From NCBI GenBank assembly GCA_965199815.1, contig CBDATE010000028.1, forward strand, positions 372,001-436,000: 64,000 nt of DNA, written 5' to 3'. The notes below the pieces were generated by a model that was given only the letters and a program-made list of their open reading frames with translations, was not told the DNA's origin and did not search any database. The DNA is from Azotimanducus sp965199815. GTDB lineage: Bacteria; Pseudomonadota; Gammaproteobacteria; Pseudomonadales; Azotimanducaceae. Positions 39,501 through 48,500 of the stretch are shown piece by piece. A program made the position numbers and the translations under genes. Each line of letters begins with the position of its first letter. Position 1 is the stretch's first letter.

Positions 39501-42500
39501 CAGCGTGTAGGTCCACTCGCTGTTGGCCTTGATGCTGAACGTCCCGTAAGTCCCTGCCTTGTCGGTCTGCGCCTGCACCGTGTCGTCACCGTCGCTGTCG
39601 GTCACGGTCACCGTGCCGCTGGCCTCGTCCTTGTCCTCGTCATCCTCGGTGACCGCGCCGGTGAGTGTGCCGCCGAAGGTGGCCGCGGCGTTTACGCCGG
39701 TCACGGTGATGATGACCTCGTCGGTGTCGCTGGCCGTGCCATCCGAGACGGTGAGTACGAAGGTGAGCGTCGCATCCGCGGCGATGTCGTCCGGTGCGGT
39801 GAAGCTGGCGCTCGCCTTGTCGGCGTTGGTGAGCGTCACCGCATGGTCGGTCTCGCCGCTCTTGCGCGCCCAGGAATAGGTGAGCGTGTGCCCCGTGTCC
39901 GGGTCGCTGCTGTCGGTGCCGTCAAGCGTCACCGATGCGCCTTCAATGACAGTCTTGTTCGCTCCCGCGTCTGCCGTGGGCGCATCGTTGGCACCGGTGA
40001 CCGTGATGGTCACCGTGCCCGCGGTGTCGTCCGCTGACTGAATCGCAAAGGCATCGGTGACTGTCGCGGCGGCGGCCAGGGCATCGGTCTCGTCCTTGTC
40101 GTTGTCGAGCGTATAAGTCCAGACACCGGCCGTCGTAATGCTGAACTTGCCGTAAGTCCCGGCCTTGTCCGTCTGCGCCTGCACCGTGTCGGCACCGTCG
40201 CTGTCGCTCACCGTCACCGTGCCGCTGGCCTCGTCCTTGGTGTCGTCATCCTCGGTGACCTCGCCGGTCAGGTCGCCGCCAAAGGTGGCATCGGCGTTCT
40301 CGCCGGTCACGGTGATGACCACCTCATCCGTCGCGCTGTCCGTGCCGTCCGAGACGGTGAGCACGAAGGTGAGCGTCGCGTCCTCGGCGATGTCGTCCGG
40401 CGCGGTGAAGCTCGCACTCGCCGTGTCGGCGTTGGTGAGCGTCACCGCATTGTCAGTCTCACCCGCCTTGCGCGCCCAGGAATAGGTGAGCGTGGTATCC
40501 GCATCCGGGTCGCTGCTGCCCGTGCCGTCAAGGGTCACCGAGGCACTTTCCGCAACGTTCGCATCCAATCCTGCATCCGCCGTCGGTGCATCGTTCGCGC
40601 CAGTAACGGTGATGGTCACGGTACCCGCGGTGCCATCCGCGGCGGCAATCGCAAAGGCATCGTCTCCGGTGGCACCTGCCGCCAGGGCGTTGGTGTCGCT
40701 GTCAATGTTGTCGAGCGTGTAGGTCCACTCGCCGTTGGTCTTGATGTTGAATGTCCCGTAAGTCCCTGCCTCGTTCGTCTGCGCCTGCACCGTGTCGTCA
40801 CCGTCGCTGTCGCTCACGGTCACCGTGCCGGTAGCCTCGTCCTTGGTGTCGTCATCCTCGGTGACCTCGCCGGTCAGGTCGCCGCCGAAGGTGGCATCGG
40901 CGTTCACGCCGGTCACGGTGATGACCACTTCGTCGGTGGCGCTGGCCGTGCCATCCGAGACGGTGAGCACGAAGGTGAGCGTCGCATCCGCGACGATGTC
41001 ATCGGGGGCGGTGAAGCTGGCGCTCGCCTTGTCGGCGTTGGAGAGCGTCACCGCATGGTCGGTCTCGCCCGCCTTGCGCGCCCAGGAATAGGTGAGTGTA
41101 GTGCTCGCATCCGGGTCGCTGCTGCCCGTGCCGTCGAGGGTCACCGATGCGCCTTCCGCAACGGTCGCATCCGCCCCGGCATTGGCGGTGGGCGCATCGT
41201 TCGCGCCAGTAACGGTGATGGTCACGGTACCCGGCGTACCATCCGCGGCGGCAATCGCAAAGGCATCGTCTCCGGTGGCACCTGCCGCCAGGGCATTGGT
41301 CGCGGCCTTGCTGTTATCCAGCGTGTAGGTCCAGTCACCGTCCGATTCAATGCTGAACATCCCGTAAGTTCCCGCTACATCCGTCTGCGCCTGTACCGTG
41401 TCGGCACCGTCGCTGTCACTCACGGTCACTGTGCCGCTGGCCTCGTCGGCATCAGTGTCATCCTCGGTGACCGTCCCCGCGAGGTCACCACTGATACTGG
41501 CCGCATCGTTCGTCCCGGTGACCGTGATGACCACCTTGGTGCCGGTGCCATCAGCGGCTTGAATCGTGAACTCGTCAGTCTCTTGCTGGCCTTCGGTCAG
41601 GGCATCGGTCTCGTCCTTGTCGTTGTCAAGCGTATAGGTCCAGACACCGGCCGTCGTAATCCCGAAACTGCCGTAGTCACCCGCCACATCGGTCTGCGCC
41701 TGCACCGTGTCGGCATCGTTACTGTCGCTGTCGCTCACCGTCACCGTGCCGGTGGCGGCAGGTGTACCGGCGAGCGCCGTGCCGTCCGCGGCATTGCCCG
41801 CTTCGGTGACCGCACCGGCGAGGTCACCGCTGAAGGTCGCCGGCGTGGCGGTAGTGCTGGCGGCGGTGCCCGCGCCCACAGCGTTCTTCGCGCGCACCTC
41901 GAAGGTGTAGGCAGTCCCTTCGGTGAGGTCGGTCAGCGTGTGGCTCACCGTGGTCGGACCGCTGTTGGCGATAGCCGTCCAGGTGTCCGGCAGGGCATCG
42001 GAGGTCGCGGCATGGCGGACTTCATAGCCGGTGAGCGGTGCGCGATTGTCGTTCACGAAGCCGGTAATCAGGGGTGCCTTCCAGGTCAGCTCGGCGCTCG
42101 TACCGGAGACATCCGCCGCCAGATCGGTGGGCGCATCGGGCACGGTGTCGTCGTTTTCAATAGTGAAGCTGACGCGGTTGCGTGTCCCATCGATGGCGTA
42201 GCCGGTGCCCGCGGCCAGGGTCACGGTGACGGTGCGGTCGGCGTTCAGGTCATCGTCGCCCTGGAACTTGATTGCGAAGGAGATGCGGTCGTCGCCTCCG
42301 GCCACGATGGTCGCACTCATCGGCGGGCTGACCAGCGTCAGTCCCTCCGAACCCTGGACCTCGAGATTGACCGCCACATCAACCACCGGCGAGACCCCGG
42401 CCTTGCCGCCACCGATAGAGGCTGTGCCGCCGTCGGTGGTGGTGGTCGGGACTTCCACATGGGTGGTAATCCAGGCGGTGAGTTGCCCGCCTCCCTCCGT

Positions 42501-45500
42501 TCCCGCGCCACCTTCTCTGGTATCGGTCAGGTCAGAGTCAATGACCCGGTAGAGGGAGACCACCGGTGGGCGCACGGTCACCGTCAGGGTGTCGCTCGCG
42601 GTGGCACCGTCGCCATCCGTGGCTGTCAGGGTGAGGGTCACATCGGTGCTCGTCGAGACCTCGGGGGCGGTCCAGACCGCGTTCGCCAGGGTGGCATCGG
42701 AGAAGCTGCCCTGGCCCGCCGACCACGCCAGGGTCAGGGTGTCACTCACATCCGGGTCGCTGGCCTCGCCCGCGAGCGTGAGCGCGCCCCCCGAAGTCAC
42801 GATGGCATCTTCGCCGGCCTCGACCTGAGGCAGCGTGTTGGTCGGTGTGTCCGCAGCCTGGCCCGGTGTACTCGCCCCCACCACATTCACGGCGCGCACC
42901 TGAAAGAGATGGCCGATGCCGTTGGTCAGGCCGGTGGCGGTGTATTCACGCACATCGGCACCGCCAGTGACCGTTGCCCAGGAGACGGTGTCGACTCGGG
43001 TGCCCGCTGCCGCCCAGCGGACCTCGTAGCTGGTGATGGCGGTCGGTGAGCCGTTCAATTGTCCCGGGTCAGCAGGCGGCATCCAGGACAGGGTCACGCT
43101 GCCGCCCGCCGCTGCCGCCGTCAGCGCGGGCGCTCCGGGCGGGTCGTCGTCGTCGCGCACCGTGAACACGGCGCGGCTGTTCTCCGCGGTGAACTGGTAG
43201 GCATCGTCTGCCTGGATCGTGGCCGTATATTCGTAGTTCGGGTTGTCGGCATCGTTCCCGATGATCTTCACCTCCGTGCTCGCCTCGGATTCCCCGGCGG
43301 GAATCGTTACGATGCGCGGGATTGCAGAGATGACCGATGCTCCTCCGTTGCGCATGAGCAGCGTCACCGTCAAGTCCTGCTGCGGCATCCGCGAGGCGTA
43401 GTCCTCCGGAGCAATCACCTCCACCTTGAAGGTGATGTCCGGCCCAGTGCTTGCCGACCCCTCCGCGGCGCCGGCTCCGCCCACCGTCGTCACCCTGAGC
43501 TCGGGCTTGGCGACCGTGAACAACACCTCCGCCGGCGCACTGTTGTCGGCCACGTGCGCGGCGCGCACCTGAAAACGATACTGCTTGCCCTCCTCCAGAT
43601 TCTCCAGCGCCTGCTTCCGATGCTTCTCGGAACCACAAGTTGTGGTTCCCTGATTGGCGGTTCTGAAGTCGTCTCCGCAGGTGTGGGTCCAGGACACATC
43701 GTCGATGTCCGCGCTGGCCAGCGCGTAGCGGGTCTCGTAGCGGAAGGCAACCGTCCTTTCATATCCGTCAATCCTGCCCGGGAAGCTGACCGGCCCCCAA
43801 CTGACATCCGCCCGCGAACGACCGTAGCTCACCACAAGGTCCGTGGGCGTGGTCGGCGGCCAGTCGTCGTTCACAACCGTGAAGCGAAAGGACTTCTGCT
43901 GCTCGTTCACCTTGTAGCCCGGCCCCGGCTTCAGGCTCACGCCCACCACCGCGTCCCGGTTGTACCAGATGTCCCCCCGCATTACGAATCCATAGGTGCG
44001 CGCCTGGTTCTTCCTGAAGTCAGTGAACGGGAGCCCATCCTTGAATCCGCTTCGCGTCTCGCCGGCCAATATGTCCATGGACTCGGTAACATTAGAAAAG
44101 GGCTTTCCTTCGTACTCATTCTCGTAAAAGGAAATTACGTGGCTAGGCCTGCCCGGCTTCTTGAGGATCTCGGCCTTGTTCTCGAGGACGCGCCTGCCGT
44201 TCAGCCAGCCGTCCGGATCGTCGAACTCGAAGTGAACTACGGTGTCGATGGTCGGCACCACCCCCCTGCGACCGGCCGGATCTGCCGCCGTCGCCCCCTC
44301 GCCCGTGGTGAGAACGACACCCACGATGCCCGCATTCTGATAGGTGAGATCTCCGTTCGTGCTTGTGCTTGGCGGGTTCTCGTATGTGGCCAGCGGCCGA
44401 CCAGGCACCCGGGAATTCTCATCGAACCCCAGAAAAATCAGCGACACCTCCGGCACCTTCACCCTGATGGTGTGCGTGGCCTCGCCGTAATGAGCGGCGG
44501 AATCGTCGCTGTCACGGGCGCGCACGGTGATGGTGTAGGTGGCATCCTCGGACAGCACCGGAGCGGTCCAGGTGACGGCCTGTCCGGATGTGGTGGAGAA
44601 GCATTTCTTCGCCTGTACAGGTTTGCAGTCAAAGAGCCTCGGGGACTGGTCGCCCACGAGGAAGGCACCGGGGGTTTGCTGCGGAGATACCCGTCCGATA
44701 CTCCACTCGGCCGTCAATGGTATTTGGATACCTTGATACAAGGGCCTCGGATCTCGATCCATAAGCGTGGCGGTCAACTCCACATTGCCGCCGGTGGATA
44801 CCGTTGCGGGGCCGGACAGCGTGATGGTCGGCTTCGAATCGAATGGCGTAACCGAGATGCTGTCCGTCGCGAGCCCGGCACCGACAGCATTCTGCGCCCG
44901 CACCTCGAACTCATAGACCTTGCCGTTCTCGAGTCCGGCCAGGTTGTGGCTGGTGGCCGCACCGCCCCCACGCACCGTATTCCAGGTGTTCAGGGCGAGT
45001 CCATTGGGCAGGGTAGTGGCGGTGGATGACACAATCCGGTACTGGTAGTTGGTGATCGACAGGGCCGCGCCGTTACGCTCGCCAGAGTCTGCAGATGCTG
45101 ACCAGGACAGCGTCACCCGCTGGTGGTAGCCGGTGGCGCCAAAGTCCTGCGGCGCACTGGGTGCTGCCTCGTCGTCCTGCACCGTGTAGGTGGCGGTGGC
45201 CTCACCCTCCTTGAGCACATAGCCCGTGCCCGGCAGCAGGGTTGCCGTGAGTGGCAGGTCCGGGTTGTCCGTGTCGTTGCCGGTGAAACTGTAGGTGACG
45301 ATCTCCTTGTCGCCAACTGTGGCGAAGCCTACATCCACTGTGCGCGCCGAACGGTCGGTCACCGCCAGGTCGTTTTGCGGGATTGCCGCCATGCCCACAG
45401 TGACAGTTTTGTCGGCGCTGCCCTCCGCCCGCGCCGAGGTCGAGACACTGAGCTCGAAGCTGACCGTGCCGGTGTCGGTAGCGCTGCCTTCCGCTCCCTG

Positions 45501-48500
45501 CGGTGGCACGGCGCGGATCGAGATGATCGGCACCAGGACTCTGATGGTCTGGGTGGCCGATGCAGTCAGGCCGCGCGCATCCCGAATCGTGACCGTCAGC
45601 ACGATATCTGTGTCCTCATTGACGACCGGTGGGCTCCAGGCCCACAGAGCAAGTCCGTTCGGGTTTCCCGGGGGCTTCAGATGCTCCGGCGTTTCCCGTC
45701 TTGCAAACGTTCCCTCGCCAGTGAGTTCATAGGTGAAGGTATCGCCGGCATCAACATCCTTGCCGCTGACAAAGACGAGGTAGGCTTCGCCTGCCAGCAC
45801 CCCCACATCGTCTCTGGGAAAGAAACTGACTGTCGGGGCCGTATTGAGCACCGAGCTGGCATTGATACTGAGGGATGGCCCCGGGCCGATGCTGTTGACC
45901 GCGCGTATCTCCAGATCCACCGCCTGATTGTCGGCGAGGCCGGTCAACTGGAAGCGCAGAGTATCGGCACCGCCGTCCAGCGCCACGTAAGTCTGGCTGG
46001 CCAGCGCGCCGCCATTCGCGGTGTGCCGCACTTCATAGCGCAGCACCGGCACCGCCTGACCATCCTGCCGACCGGAAGATGATGGTGGTGCCCAGGTGTA
46101 GGTGAGCGTGTCGATGGTTTTTGCCACAGCGAGGCCCACCACCTGGCCGGGGGTCGCGTCATCGTCGTTGACGGTGTATTCGATGTCGGCAGCCTGCGTG
46201 TCAATCTGGTAGCCGGTGCCGGGTGCGAGCGCAATCCCCACCGCATCAGTCGTGTTGATCTTCTGGTTCTGGTTGGTGAGAAACTCCCGGGTCGCAGAAG
46301 TTTGGCCCATTGCTACAGTCGCCGTGGTGCCGATTCTTCCGGTCACCAGCCCGTCCGGGTCGGTGACCATGAGATTGACGGTCAGATCCGCCTCGACCGC
46401 CAGAGGGCTCGCTGTGATGGAATAGACCGGACGATTCGTGTCGCTTGCGGGCAAGCTCTGCTGTCCTTCGGTGACGGTGGTGGCACCGGATTGCCTGATG
46501 GAGACTTTCAGGGTCTCGGTGGTCGTGGTCATGGTTGCGACCGGGCCGGGTGCCGCTGCGTTGCGTGCGCGCACCTCGACGGCATAGGCGGTGGTTTGTT
46601 CGAGATTCACGATAGCTTCGCTGGTGACGGCAGCGCCGCCCGCCACCGTCCGCCAGGCGGCATCGTCAATAGACTCGTCCGTCGGCGCGATACGGAATTC
46701 ATAGCCGGTGACGGGAGTGGCCACGCTGTTCAGTGTGCCGGTATTCGTGGGTGCCGACCAGTTCAGGAGGATGCGGTTATAGCCGGGCGTGAGGGTCAGG
46801 CTCGCCGGTGCTCCCGGCGCGGTCTCGTTGTCCGTGACCGTGAACTCGACTTCCCTGTTGGCCGTGTCGATTGCATAGCCCGTGCCGGGCAGCAGGCGCA
46901 GGGTCACCCCGTCCTCGGTGTTGACTATGCCGTCATTGTTGCTGCGGATGGCGCGCACAACCTCTCGCGAGCCGCCGGTGATGGTGGCGGTCAATGGCCC
47001 CGTCTCCAGCGTACGCCCGCCCGCATCCACCAGCTCGATGTTCACTTCCATATCCGCATCGGGCGCGCCCGGATTCGCGCGCAACCGCGCGTTGAAGGTG
47101 GTTCCCTCGACCGCGCTGGTGGGCATGTCGGCTGTCAGTGAAACCGTCAGGTCGGTCAGGGTGGTCACGCTGTGCACCGCACTGATGACACCGGCACCGA
47201 GCGAGTTGCGCGCCCGTAACTGGATGCTGTAGGCCTGATTCATGTCGAGGTCGGTAATCCTGTGGCTGGTAGCGCTGGCGCTGTTGGCAATGGGTGTCCA
47301 GGGCGTGAGCCCCAGCCTGTTCATATCCGTGGCCACTCGATATTCATAGCCGGTGAGCGCGACGGCCGCTCCGTTCAACTGCCCGGTGTTTGTCGGCGCT
47401 GTCCAGCTCAAATCTACCTGCCGATACCCCGCCTCGCTGGTCAGGGCGGTGGGGGCACCCGGATAGTCATCGTCATCCTCGATGGTGAACTGGACGCTGG
47501 GGGCATTGGTATCGACGGTATAACCAGCACCGGAGCGCATAGTGATAGTGATGGGCGAGTCGCCGTCCACCAGATTGTTCGTTTTGGTGGCAAGCCGGAA
47601 GCTGTAGCTGCTCGTCTCCCCGGGAATCGTGATCTCGGTCGGCGGCGTGGAGCTGCTCAGCCTCCCGTCCACATCCACTATCTGAAAGTAGGCGCGCAGG
47701 TGCCCGTTCCTGTCGAGCGCGCCCGTGGTGACATTCAGGTTGAACTCAATCGCGCCACCTTCGGCCAAGGTGGTCGAGTCCGTGGCACTGGTGACCGATA
47801 TCTTCGGCAGCCCGCGGGTAGTGGCGGTAGCCGCAGTACTCGCCGGACCTACATCCACAGCAGTGCGGACGCGCACATCGAAGGCATAGTCCGTCTCCAG
47901 CGCCAGATTTGGCACGATATGGCTGGTGGCTGCTGCGCTGTCGGGGATGGCAACCCAAGGGGCATCCGCCAGTGCCGTGGTGGTGGCCGCCACACGATAC
48001 TCGTAACCGGTAATCGGTGCCGCGGCACCATCCAACAAACCCGTCTGTGTCGGCGCAGTCCAGGACAGCGTCACCTGCCGATAGCCGGCGGAAGCCGTGA
48101 GCCCGCTCGGTGCCGAGGTTGGCGGGTCATCGTCGTCGGTAATCGTGATGGTGGCGGTCGATTTGCCGGGAGACGGCGTGTACCAGTCGTTTGGCCGCAG
48201 AGTCACTGTGACCTCGCGGTCGGGGTTGTCCATGATGTTGCCGCGATACTGCACCGAGAAGCTGGCGCTCGACTGGCCAGAGGGAATGGTGACCGAGGTG
48301 GGCGGGTTCACCAGTTCCACATTCGGGGCGCTCACGCGCACCCGAGCCGTGGTCGCCTGCGGAAAAGATACCCCGGTTCCAACATAACCCAGAGTCAGAT
48401 TAATCCGGTGTGTACCCGCGTCTCCCTCGGAGACGCTTTGCGACGAGGGTGTCAGTCCCACCCGCGCCGGGCGGATGATGCTCTGGCGACTGGCACTGGC

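Noticed and set aside
34272..40037. 1,921-codon open frame on the plus strand, opposite the adhesin gene
   Set aside because: It is the antisense of the 606-bp array: with the exact period, one stop-free antisense unit makes all units stop-free. The product is a repeated Arg/Gly/His/Val-rich sequence with no fold, start signal or family features.
27860..41840. Regular repeats that could be taken for a CRISPR or satellite array
   Set aside because: The repeats are 606 bp, lack unique spacers and are in frame in one coding sequence with VCBS/PKD-like protein domains.
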